Shown one piece after another: positions 1 to 6,582 of a stretch of DNA of 35,554 bases. Position 1 is the first letter of the stretch. Each line of letters starts with the position of its first letter. The DNA is from a virus. The notes under the pieces were generated by a model. The model saw nothing but the letters and a program-made list of their open reading frames with translations, was not told the DNA's origin and did no database searches. The translations under genes and the position numbers were made by a program. Location of the stretch: the IMG/VR virus record IMGVR_UViG_3300013093_000129, positions 1-35,554 of that record; one strand, written 5' to 3'.

Positions 1-1
1 C

Positions 2-379
2 TTATGGACTGGTGCCAACTTCAAGTTGAAGATTCGTAAGGTAGAAGGCTATCAGAACTATGATAAGTCTGAGTTTGAATCACCATCACCATTGTTCGAA
101 GATGATGCTAAGTTGGAAGCTGTGTACAAGAAAGAATTTGCTTTGAGTGAATTGATTTCTGACAAAGAGTTCAAGTCTTATGATGAGTTGAAGAAACGTC
201 TTGATAAAGTTCTTGGTTTGAATGGTGAAGTAGTTGCACCTAAGACAACCGTAGAAACAATCAAAGAACAGGCTAAGGCATCACCTAAACCTGTTGCTGA
301 AGATTCTCCATTTAAAGATGATGCAGGTGACGATGATGATCTAAGTTACTTTGCTAAGTTAGCAGAAGAAGATAATTAA
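2..379 (+). CDS. gp32: Single-stranded DNA binding protein gp32, C-terminal part (5' truncated by window edge)
   Basis: The reading frame is open from base 2 and begins inside the gene. The first residues (WTGANFKLKIRKVEGYQNYD) align with the end of the T4 gp32 core, where T4 has GANFVLKVKQVSGFSNYD. A helical stretch rich in Glu and Lys follows. A Ser/Pro/Lys linker then leads to an acidic tail with DDAGDDDD and a hydrophobic tip (LSYFAKLAEEDN). In T4 the acidic tail recruits replication and repair partners, and the core binds ssDNA cooperatively. The zinc-containing core lies upstream of the window. The TTG at 26 is only an internal Leu codon, not a start. A strong hairpin terminator follows the stop by about 23 bases. 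The gene converges on the leftward tail block. Confidence 0.88.
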   Translation, partial: LWTGANFKLKIRKVEGYQNYDKSEFESPSPLFEDDAKLEAVYKKEFALSELISDKEFKSYDELKKRLDKVLGLNGEVVAPKTTVETIKEQAKASPKPVAEDSPFKDDAGDDDDLSYFAKLAEEDN

Positions 380-402
380 ACCTCACGACCCCTTAGGTTT
401 AG

Positions 403-425
403 ACCCACCGAAAGGTGGGTTTTTT
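403..425 (+). terminator. Rho-independent terminator after gp32
   Basis: A perfect 7-bp stem (ACCCACC at 403-409, GGTGGGT at 414-420) with a GAAA tetraloop is followed by a T run to 425. A second, weaker inverted repeat (AAACCT at 378-383, AGGTTT at 395-400) lies just upstream. The T run serves rightward transcription. The leftward strand sees the same hairpin without a T run, so it is at best a weak end for the opposing block, whose last stop codon is at 431. Confidence 0.88.
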
Positions 426-430
426 ATTGG

Positions 431-1954
431 TTAAACTGGTACTGAAATATCTCTTAACCGATTGTATAAATCAGAATTTCTAGGTTTTGCTGTTGAAGCT
501 TGCATTATCTTAGGTTTCTGTCCGCCAATGTTTGTAGTATTGTTATTCACAGAAACCACAGGTGCTGCTGAACTATTAGTAGAATCGATATCATCACTTG
601 CTTGTACAGGTAAAGGTGGATTCGCTGACTGTGGAACTGGTTGTGGAACTGGTTGTGGAACAGGTGCAGCTGACTGTGGAACTGGTTGTGGAACAGGTGC
701 AGCAGGAGTTGGCGCAGGAGTATGAGTTGAATTTGACGATTCACCAGTTGCTAATTTGGTAGTGGTTATTGGTGCTGGTGTAGAAGGTGTTGGAGTAGGA
801 ACCGAAGGTTTAGTTGTACTCGAAACTTGTTTTGTTTTTTCATCAGCATAATCGGATGCCTGTTTCAACAATTCTTGTGGAGCTTCCTCACCTTTAGCAT
901 TTTTGTATGTTGGCACAGGATTCTTTTGTAAACCTTGCCAAATATCAAACTTTGGTTCAAAACCTTGTTGTTTCATGAACTCGTCAAGTAAAGGTTTTCT
1001 TTTCTTATAATTATCATCACGTAATTTAACAAGAGCTGCGGCTTTTTCAGAACCAATATCAGTTTGATCCTCACCACTCTCTCTCATTTCTTCTAATTGT
1101 TTGGCTGCATCTTCTGCTTGCGTTCCACCCAAAAGTCTAGCTTGACTTATATTACTTTCTTTCTTCTTCGCTTGGTAACTTGTCCAATATTTGTTAAACA
1201 AAGCACCCGCAGCAGCAACAGTAAGAAACAATCCAGCACCACTAATCGCAGTAAGTAATGCAGTCAGACCTCCTGCAAGTATGTCAACAAAAAAAGCACC
1301 TTCAAAAAATTCTATCAGTTTTGAACCATTTTCTAATAACCATTTTACAATACTATTCTTCTTTAAAAAATCCCATATAAAATCAAATAAACCTTTGGGT
1401 CCACTATTGTCTCCACCAGAAGTTTTTGGTACTTTGATATATTTCTTAATTGCATCAACCAAATGTTCGTGTCTACGTTGATCTTCATCCATTTCTTCTT
1501 GTCGGAATGTTTTATCAATCTCACGATCCATTTTATGTAATTCTTCATTTTTAAGCATGAAGTTATACATCTTAGCTAAGATATCGGCAATGCCGTCACC
1601 TCGTTTTATTGGTTTATTTTGACCAGCAGATATAGTGGTGAACTTTGGATCTTTTTTAGCTCTAACTTTAGGTCTGCCAATACCACCAAATGCCTTAATA
1701 TCTCTGTTACTTCTACCAAACAATCTACCTAAACTAGAAACGGCAAAATCACCAATGGCACCTTTTCCTGTGGCTTTTCTTACCCAATTTAAAGGATCAA
1801 GACTCTCTTTAATTCCAACTGCTTTTGCCTTGAATTTATTAGAAATTGCACCACCTATAGATGATCCAATTCCTTTGCCTTCTTGGAATTTTTGTTCATT
1901 AATTAGTGAGAGTAGACTTTTACTTCTAACTTTTCTGGCTTTTTGATAGTCCAT
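431..1954 (-). CDS. Putative tail/hub structural protein with hydrophobic segment and Pro-rich C-terminus (tape-measure candidate)
   Basis: A 507-aa protein, last of the leftward block. I do not recognise a named family. Residues 1-110 are basic. Residues 119-170 are a charged helix (motif ADILAKMYNFMLKN) that resembles residues 125-175 of the protein encoded next upstream. Residues 185-218 are amphipathic. Residues 220-255 are strongly hydrophobic and Gly/Ala-rich, enough for one or two membrane segments. Residues 380-470 are Pro/Ala/Thr/Gln-rich with PVPQ repeats. In T4 the genes after 26/51 lead to the hub and the tape measure gp29. A helical virion protein with a hydrophobic patch at this position is therefore a tape-measure or hub candidate, but this rests on position and composition only. 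No strong Shine-Dalgarno is seen before ATG 1954; the next gene upstream ends 13 bases away. Confidence 0.6.
   Translation of the reverse strand: MDYQKARKVRSKSLLSLINEQKFQEGKGIGSSIGGAISNKFKAKAVGIKESLDPLNWVRKATGKGAIGDFAVSSLGRLFGRSNRDIKAFGGIGRPKVRAKKDPKFTTISAGQNKPIKRGDGIADILAKMYNFMLKNEELHKMDREIDKTFRQEEMDEDQRRHEHLVDAIKKYIKVPKTSGGDNSGPKGLFDFIWDFLKKNSIVKWLLENGSKLIEFFEGAFFVDILAGGLTALLTAISGAGLFLTVAAAGALFNKYWTSYQAKKKESNISQARLLGGTQAEDAAKQLEEMRESGEDQTDIGSEKAAALVKLRDDNYKKRKPLLDEFMKQQGFEPKFDIWQGLQKNPVPTYKNAKGEEAPQELLKQASDYADEKTKQVSSTTKPSVPTPTPSTPAPITTTKLATGESSNSTHTPAPTPAAPVPQPVPQSAAPVPQPVPQPVPQSANPPLPVQASDDIDSTNSSAAPVVSVNNNTTNIGGQKPKIMQASTAKPRNSDLYNRLRDISVPV
627..704 (-). repeat. 12-bp tandem repeat encoding PVPQ units
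   Basis: On the plus strand the unit TGTGGAACTGGT recurs, arranged as a longer imperfect duplication: GACTGTGGAACTGG... starts at 627 and again at 672. On the coding (minus) strand this gives PVPQ tetrapeptides separated by SAA, QP and similar spacers near the C-terminus of the 507-aa protein. It is a low-complexity coding repeat, probably an extended linker. Confidence 0.8.
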
Positions 1955-1967
1955 TTTATTATCTTAG

Positions 1968-3527
1968 TTATTGATATTGTTTATCGAGCAAAGGAGCATT
2001 AGTCTTTGCTGGTTCTTCTGTAATAGTATAAGTTGTACCACCTGAATATACATTGGTATTATTATTTTGTTGTACTACTGCAGCTGGTGCACCTGAATTA
2101 CCTCTCTTAGGTAGTTTATTTGGAATGTCTACACCTTTGGAAGGAACAGCTGCAACTGCAGGAACTCCAGATGCATGTGGAGATCCCAATCCTTGTTTAT
2201 TTAATCTTTTTTCTAATATTCCTTCAAACTCAGATGCCTTAATTGTTGCAAGTTCTGCATTTGTTTTGCCACTAACAGGATCAGGAAGACCAGCGGCAAC
2301 TAATGCTTGCTCTACCGTCATATTAGTATTTCTTCTTTCATAAACAGCAGCTGCACCACCTGCACCAAGATAGTGTGCCATATATTCATAACCTGGCGTA
2401 ACAGGTACACCCTTTTGTTTCAATGCAGAAACATCTTGTTGATGTAACCTATTATAAAGTTTGTCTTGAATCTCAGGAGTAAATTTGGTTGTTTTCATAT
2501 CCAAACCAGCCTGCTGTACGAGTCCTGGATGAAAAACTCCTTTTTTATCTTTTTGGCCAAATAATGTTGAATTCATAAACTGATACTTACCCATTGCACT
2601 GGTATTTTTAGAGTTTCTATTTCTTTCTTTACCTAATGCATCAACTTCTTCTAAAGTTAAATCAGTTAATTGTTTTCCATATTTTTGTTCTGGACTCAAA
2701 TTACTACCCCTTACAAGGTTTCCTTTTTTGTCTAAAGAATCACCAAATGTGATATTATAATTTCCACCAGATTCAGCACCACCAATAGCAGAAGTCATTC
2801 CAACTGCCGCAGCTGTGCCTACCGCAGCAGTAATAACTTTTTTAGTTACACTACTGGTGGACGGTGCAGTAGATGGTGCTCGTTCTGCTGTAGGCGTTTC
2901 GGTTTTTGTTTCTTCTGTTGGTTTTTTACTAGGTTCTTTTTTCTTTTCGGTCGTTTTAGGTTTTTCTTCTTTAATTTTTTTTGTTGGACCTTTTTTACCT
3001 GAAAACAATTTTATCAGTTCATCCGATCTCAATTCTTTTGTTTCAATTTGTTTTTGTCTAAACTTTTTGGTTTCTTCGAAGGCTTCATTATTTTCATCAT
3101 AATTTTTTACCATCAAATGAAATATTTTGGTTAGAATGTCTGATGATGAATCTCCCGATTTTAAAGGAGTATCAGTGGTTGGTGAAACTGAACTAAGTTC
3201 AGGATCTTTTTTTACTTCGACTTTTTCTTTTTTTTCTGATGTAGAAACGGTGGTTTCAGATGGTGTTTCAGATGGTTTGTTTTTGGAAGTTTTATCACCA
3301 AAAGTATTTGAAATGAGTTTAGAAAACAACGGCATCATTATCATTTCTTGATAACCAGGAGAACTGGCCAATTCCATGGCCATTTTCTCCAATCGTTCAT
3401 CACTCAAATCTTTGGCTGTTTGTTTTACTTTAGACATTTGTTGTGGGGTTAAATCGGCACCACCATCCATAAGGATTAAACTAAGTTCACCTTTTTTGAT
3501 TAATTCTTTGAATGTCTTATTATCCAT
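1968..3527 (-). CDS. Virion-associated peptidoglycan hydrolase (lysozyme/transglycosylase-like domain)
   Basis: A 519-aa protein. Residues 1-75 are a helical N-terminus. Residues 80-125 are a Ser/Thr/Lys linker. Residues 125-175 are a charged helix (SSDILTKIFHLMVKN) similar to one in the downstream 507-aa protein. Residues 178-225 are Lys/Glu/Pro/Thr-rich. Residues 228-248 are an Ala/Val-rich hydrophobic stretch. Residues 249-440 look like the lysozyme/soluble lytic transglycosylase fold: GGAESGGNY, with E252 the likely catalytic acid, then SAMGKYQFM (310-318), and AHYLGAGGAAAVY (384-396). The likely role is local cell-wall cutting during tail penetration. In T4 that job belongs to the lysozyme domain of gp5, which is missing from the gp5-like genes in this window. 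The start ATG (3527) directly follows the stop of the gp51-like frame (3530-3528), suggesting translational coupling. Confidence 0.72.
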   Translation of the reverse strand: MDNKTFKELIKKGELSLILMDGGADLTPQQMSKVKQTAKDLSDERLEKMAMELASSPGYQEMIMMPLFSKLISNTFGDKTSKNKPSETPSETTVSTSEKKEKVEVKKDPELSSVSPTTDTPLKSGDSSSDILTKIFHLMVKNYDENNEAFEETKKFRQKQIETKELRSDELIKLFSGKKGPTKKIKEEKPKTTEKKKEPSKKPTEETKTETPTAERAPSTAPSTSSVTKKVITAAVGTAAAVGMTSAIGGAESGGNYNITFGDSLDKKGNLVRGSNLSPEQKYGKQLTDLTLEEVDALGKERNRNSKNTSAMGKYQFMNSTLFGQKDKKGVFHPGLVQQAGLDMKTTKFTPEIQDKLYNRLHQQDVSALKQKGVPVTPGYEYMAHYLGAGGAAAVYERRNTNMTVEQALVAAGLPDPVSGKTNAELATIKASEFEGILEKRLNKQGLGSPHASGVPAVAAVPSKGVDIPNKLPKRGNSGAPAAVVQQNNNTNVYSGGTTYTITEEPAKTNAPLLDKQYQ

Positions 3528-3725
3528 CTATCGTCTTTGTGCAGCCTGTTGTTGTTTAATCTTTTCGTTTTCTTCTTCAATATACTGAATCAACATAGCG
3601 ACATAGATATCTCTCTCCCACGGTATCATATTTTCAAGTTCCGTAAGAGAATACTTATGGTGTTGCATCAAAGAGAAATTAGTTTTATAATAATTTCTCA
3701 GGTTGTCATAACAAAATATTACCCG
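3528..3725 (-). CDS. gp51: gp51-like hub assembly segment, read as a -1 frameshift extension of gp26
   Basis: This 65-codon frame is open from CGG at 3725-3723 to TAG at 3530-3528. It has no start codon near its beginning. The first in-frame ATG is codon 20 (3668-3666) and has no Shine-Dalgarno. The frame is exactly the one reached by a -1 shift at the slippery T TTT TTC in the last codons of gp26, giving a fusion of about 305 aa. Its sequence (HHKYSLTELENMIPWERDIY then a Glu/Lys/Gln-rich helix) has the look I associate with small tail or hub assembly factors of T4-like phages, where gene 51 follows gene 26. T4 gp51 is a hub assembly factor. The next gene starts immediately after its stop. 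The alternative is a short 46-aa protein from the internal ATG. Confidence 0.68.
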   Translation of the reverse strand, partial: RVIFCYDNLRNYYKTNFSLMQHHKYSLTELENMIPWERDIYVAMLIQYIEEENEKIKQQQAAQRR

Positions 3726-4444
3726 AAAAAACTTTCGAGACCTTCCATGTTTATCACATGGTCAAAACCGCATTTACCACATTTCATCTTCATCTGTCTT
3801 TTCATAACAGGAAGATGGTTAAAGAATTCTTCTAATTTACTAAATTGTTCTTGGTTTAAAGATTCAATAAATTGCATCAATTCTTCTTTAGGTGTTTCTT
3901 TTGCATAATAGTATTGTTCACCATCAAAAATCCATTCAATACTTTGCACAACAACTTCAAATGCAATATCAACAGCTGAATCTTTCTTACTTAACTTATC
4001 CACCAAAGAAAATTCTGGATATTTCATTTTGATACTAATTGTATCATTTATTTTAACTGTATCTTTTATGTTGGGATCAAAATCAACACTAACATCTAAA
4101 AGGTTTAATGTACCTTTCATTTTACCACCACATTGTTTACCATCTACTTCATTGGTACATATGTAATCATTTTCCACCACTTCACCAACAGACCTTGCAC
4201 GAAGGTTAAGGAAATAAAATTCGACATCAATGACTGGCAGAGTATCTACATCTAATCCTTCAGTTATTGTACAATTGGTAAGTACTTGCCTAACATTTTG
4301 TTCAATCGTCAGTCTATCATCAGATTCCAATGCCATCATCAAATTCTTTTGTTCTTTAACTAAAAAAGGACGAAATCTAATGTGTTTTTTAGATAATGGT
4401 AAATCTAATTCAAATACTGGTGAATCAATTTTTGGTAATGCCAT
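3719..4444 (-). CDS. gp26: Baseplate hub assembly protein gp26
   Basis: A 241-aa protein matching the T4 gp26-type baseplate family (T4 gp26 is about 208 aa). Typical parts are the N-terminal MALPKIDSPVFELDLP and RFRPFLVKEQKNLMMALES, then the region around VIDVEFYFLNLRARSVGE (71-88). Cys 96, 105, 222 and 225 (the last two as CGKCGF) could form a zinc site; that is an inference. In T4, gp26 works with gp51 in forming the central hub. ATG 4444 is well supported: an AGGAG Shine-Dalgarno (plus-strand CTCCT, 4452-4456) sits 7 bases upstream. The gene lies 26 bases after the gp54-like gene and ends at the frameshift site described separately. Confidence 0.82.
   Translation of the reverse strand: MALPKIDSPVFELDLPLSKKHIRFRPFLVKEQKNLMMALESDDRLTIEQNVRQVLTNCTITEGLDVDTLPVIDVEFYFLNLRARSVGEVVENDYICTNEVDGKQCGGKMKGTLNLLDVSVDFDPNIKDTVKINDTISIKMKYPEFSLVDKLSKKDSAVDIAFEVVVQSIEWIFDGEQYYYAKETPKEELMQFIESLNQEQFSKLEEFFNHLPVMKRQMKMKCGKCGFDHVINMEGLESFFG
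3725..3731 (-). promoter_or_regulatory. Candidate programmed -1 ribosomal frameshift site (T TTT TTC) at end of gp26
   Basis: On the coding strand the zero frame reads AGT TTT TTC GGG TAA. The heptamer T TTT TTC fits the X XXY YYZ slippery pattern in the correct phase, two codons before the gp26 stop. After slippage the next codons (CGG GTA ATA) open the 65-codon gp51-like frame. Downstream pairing is weak (only a 4-bp TTGT/ACAA hairpin), so efficiency cannot be guessed. Confidence 0.65.
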
Positions 4445-4470
4445 TTTAAAACTCCTATTTGAAATTAATA

Positions 4471-5055
4471 TTAAAGTGAACTAATCAATCCAGAAAGGCC
4501 AGAAGTAATAAGGTTCTGACCAAGGTTATTAACTGTATTATTGCTCCATTGTTTGTATGCAAATACAACTGCCAATTTATGATGCCCATCCGTTGACCAG
4601 TCCAAATCTAATTGGTTAACATCAATTGGAAATGCTTCTTGTAACAAACCAGCATAAGTTAAATTATTTGATACATCATATTGATTAATGGTAATATCTA
4701 CAGCATAATTTGATTTATATTGAAAATTAAAATTTGATGTTGGATTCATTAACTCCATCCAAGCATCAAAGAAAATCTTTTCATTCATATCATCGGATAG
4801 AATAAATGTTAATGTAGCTTCTTGATAAGTCGTATGTATAGGAAACTTCTCAATTGGAGCTGAACCCAATTTTTTATCTACAGTCTGAAATGCTCTACCA
4901 GGCAATACAGCAGTATCACAACGCAAAGATAAGTTTCTTGCATTTGTGATATATTGTGCCAAGGCAACAGGAATAGGAATAGTGACATCGAACCTATTCG
5001 ATCTGGCTACGTCCGTTGAGAAACTTGCAATGAAGTCGTTAATACTGCCGGCCAT
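4471..5055 (-). CDS. gp54: Tail tube-like protein, probable baseplate tail tube initiator gp54
   Basis: A 194-aa member of the T4 tail-tube family (gp19/gp48/gp54). Supporting features are DVARSNRFDVTIP at the N-terminus, CDTAVLPGRAFQTVD, the strand-rich TYQEATLTFILSDD, FFDAWMELMNP, then LDLDWSTDGHHKLAVVFAYKQW. The start (INDFIASFSTD) and the C-terminal extension (ITSGLSGLISSL) resemble the ends of T4 gp54 better than those of gp19. T4 gp54 is much longer (about 320 aa), so this would be a compact version. gp54 sits on the hub and gp48 and nucleates the tail tube. ATG 5055 directly abuts the stop of the 199-aa gene (5058-5056), a coupled arrangement. The alternative is the major tail tube protein gp19. 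Confidence 0.68.
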   Translation of the reverse strand: MAGSINDFIASFSTDVARSNRFDVTIPIPVALAQYITNARNLSLRCDTAVLPGRAFQTVDKKLGSAPIEKFPIHTTYQEATLTFILSDDMNEKIFFDAWMELMNPTSNFNFQYKSNYAVDITINQYDVSNNLTYAGLLQEAFPIDVNQLDLDWSTDGHHKLAVVFAYKQWSNNTVNNLGQNLITSGLSGLISSL

Positions 5056-5655
5056 TTAGTTTTTCCTTATTTCTTCTATGGAATCTTGCCAGACTGTAGA
5101 TGCTCTGGCTTTCTTAAATTGTTGTAGTGGCAATAATGCCGCAATTTCCCACTCATTTGGTTCAATGGTAAGTATCCTAGACATTGTATGTTGATATAAG
5201 TATCGTTTAATACAAGGTTGAAACTCACGGAGGCGTCTGGACGCAGTTAAAATGTCATAGGTTACTCTGAGTCTCTTAATTTCGTCCTCTTTGTCCAAGA
5301 CTGCGTATTGAAACAGTTTTCTCAGGAATGCCACTCTATATTTGTATGGCAAATAATGTAGGTTTAGACCTAAAAATCCATCAGGATATCTGTCCAATAC
5401 CAAAACCATTGGGAATCGGTCATAATATGGCAAGTCGTCTTTAGTCTTAGGGTCATAATAAAAACAATACAATCTACCTAATTTAATAGTAGTTGTTCTT
5501 CTAGACTTCTCTTTAGCCATGCTCATAGCAATTGCAGCTGGTGACCTAAGTTCCTGAATTTTCTTCTTCATCCATGCCAAAGAGTCCGTAGACAATCTTG
5601 CATGTTCCGTTTGGGAGAGTTCTTCTGCTAGTTTTGTTAGTTTAGATATGGCCAT
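5056..5655 (-). CDS. Conserved phage protein of unknown function (199 aa)
   Basis: A 199-aa basic protein, no signal or membrane segment. It starts with a helical region (1-55). A compact domain with Tyr and Pro follows: LYCFYYDPKTKDDLPYYDRF, then LGLNLHYLPYKYR at about 95-107. A Lys/Arg/Leu-rich helical part and the acidic NEWEIAALLPL come next. I recall similar proteins in marine T4-like phages but cannot attach a function. By position, next to gp4, it could stand in for T4 gp2 (DNA end protector) or another head/tail completion factor; that is speculation. No clear Shine-Dalgarno precedes ATG 5655. A TATAAATG box 37 bases upstream may be its late promoter. Confidence 0.6.
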   Translation of the reverse strand: MAISKLTKLAEELSQTEHARLSTDSLAWMKKKIQELRSPAAIAMSMAKEKSRRTTTIKLGRLYCFYYDPKTKDDLPYYDRFPMVLVLDRYPDGFLGLNLHYLPYKYRVAFLRKLFQYAVLDKEDEIKRLRVTYDILTASRRLREFQPCIKRYLYQHTMSRILTIEPNEWEIAALLPLQQFKKARASTVWQDSIEEIRKN

Positions 5656-5684
5656 GTCAGTATTTAGTTAGTCTATATAAAGGT

Positions 5685-6110
5685 ATGCCGACATTTATAA
5701 TAACAACGGAACAATTCGACAAGACCAATAGATGTCTTTCGGAATCACTTGGTATGGAATATCGATATATTGACTGTGAAACAATGATATTTGAATCAAA
5801 AAGTAAATTTGGTGGTAAAACAAAAGGGACTACTGGTTACAAATACACAACCGAACAACGGCAAAACATAAGTGATAGTTTAAAGGGTAAACCAAATTCA
5901 TGGTTAGGTAAACACCATACTGAAGAAACTAAAAAGAATATAAGTATTGCTAAAAAAGGTACAAAATGGTCTGAAGTGGGTAAGGAAGAAAGATTGAAGG
6001 CCTTACATATCCGCAATAAAACCAGAGTAATTAGTGAAGAAACTAGACAAAAACTGAGAGAATCCGCATTAAAACGAGAAGCCTTAAAACGTCAAATCTT
6101 AGGTAACTGA
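5685..6110 (+). CDS. NUMOD3-repeat DNA-binding protein, probable remnant of a homing endonuclease
   Basis: A 141-aa basic protein transcribed opposite to its flanking genes. It carries two or three copies of the NUMOD3 motif, the small helical DNA-binding module of phage GIY-YIG and HNH homing nucleases: TEQRQNISDSLKGK (about 56-69), TEETKKNISIAKKG (79-92) and SEETRQKLRESALK (117-130). The first 45 residues show no GIY-YIG or HNH catalytic motif, so a nuclease half appears lost or never present. The ORF fills nearly all the space between gp4 and the 199-aa gene: its start is 29 bases from the divergent ATG 5655, and its end overlaps the end of gp4 by 19 bases. AAAGG lies directly before ATG 5685, too close for a good ribosome site. 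Expression is uncertain. Confidence 0.7.
   Translation: MPTFIITTEQFDKTNRCLSESLGMEYRYIDCETMIFESKSKFGGKTKGTTGYKYTTEQRQNISDSLKGKPNSWLGKHHTEETKKNISIAKKGTKWSEVGKEERLKALHIRNKTRVISEETRQKLRESALKREALKRQILGN
5692..5699 (-). promoter_or_regulatory. Possible T4-type late promoter box for the leftward block
   Basis: The minus strand reads TATAAATG, one base off the T4 late -10 consensus TATAAATA, 37 bases upstream of ATG 5655. The spacing is like the two rightward boxes in this window (29 and 35 bases). It lies inside the first codons of the opposing NUMOD3 ORF. Confidence 0.35.
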
Positions 6111-6529
6111 TCCTCAGTAAAAATAACAAATTTCCAACCACGGTCAACACAATATTCAGTCGCTGCTTTCCATTTGGCTTCATTAACCGCCCACGTTGTA
6201 ACTTCTGTAATATATTGCTTAGTGACCCTTTTTTTTATTTCTGGTGGTTTTGTTTGCTTTTTAGGTTTAACTTCTACCATCCAAGTCTTTAGGTTATTAT
6301 TTTTATCTTTAACCTTTAAAACAAAATCAACAAAATATCTGTGAGTACGATTATCCACAGGAGATACATATGGAACAATTAATTCCTCAGATCCCCAGCT
6401 TACACACCAGTCGGCCGTATCAAATTCGTGCATAAAACGACATTCCCACGATGAACGATAAACAATGTTGGTAGGGTCTCCAACATACTTGTGTGGATTT
6501 TTAGGTTTGAATTTGCCTTGATACGCCAT
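6092..6529 (-). CDS. gp4: Head completion protein gp4
   Basis: A 145-aa protein close to T4 gp4 (150 aa) over its whole length: MAYQGKFKPKNPHKYVGDP against T4 MAYSGKWVPKNISKYRGDP, then YRSSWE, WGSEE, RYFVDFVL, VEVKPKKQTKPP, WAVNEAKWKAA and a final FTEDQLP. The spacing D68 ... E86-V-K88 fits the PD-(D/E)XK/TnsA-like nuclease fold seen in this family. In T4, gp4 (also called gp50/65) completes the filled head before tail joining. It is the first gene of the leftward block and diverges from gp48 across 53 bases. Its 3' end overlaps the opposing NUMOD3 ORF. No minus-strand TATAAATA is seen in front of it. Confidence 0.9.
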   Translation of the reverse strand: MAYQGKFKPKNPHKYVGDPTNIVYRSSWECRFMHEFDTADWCVSWGSEELIVPYVSPVDNRTHRYFVDFVLKVKDKNNNLKTWMVEVKPKKQTKPPEIKKRVTKQYITEVTTWAVNEAKWKAATEYCVDRGWKFVIFTEDQLPKI

Positions 6530-6546
6530 AACCGTCCAATAATGTC

Positions 6547-6554
6547 TATAAATA
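6547..6554 (+). promoter_or_regulatory. T4-type late promoter driving the rightward baseplate block
   Basis: A perfect TATAAATA, the T4 late -10 box recognised by the phage sigma gp55, lies in the 53-bp gap between the divergent gp4 and gp48 genes. It sits 29 bases ahead of ATG 6583, leaving a short leader with GAGAG near the start codon. No -35 element is expected for this class. Confidence 0.75.
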
Positions 6555-6582
6555 GTATATATTCAATCAATCAGAGAGTATC

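Noticed and set aside
462-725. Rightward ORF opposite the Pro-rich gene, rich in Cys-Gly-Thr repeats
   Set aside because: It is the antisense reading of the PVPQ-coding repeats; the leftward 507-aa gene explains the open frame.
3528-3668. gp51-like product as an independent 46-aa gene starting at the internal ATG
   Set aside because: Not excluded, but no Shine-Dalgarno precedes it, and the open frame extends 19 codons further upstream exactly to the slippery site, which favours frameshifting.
3537-3908. Rightward 123-aa ORF overlapping gp26 and the gp51-like frame
   Set aside because: No recognisable features or ribosome site; it is antisense to gp26, which has clear family motifs and a Shine-Dalgarno.
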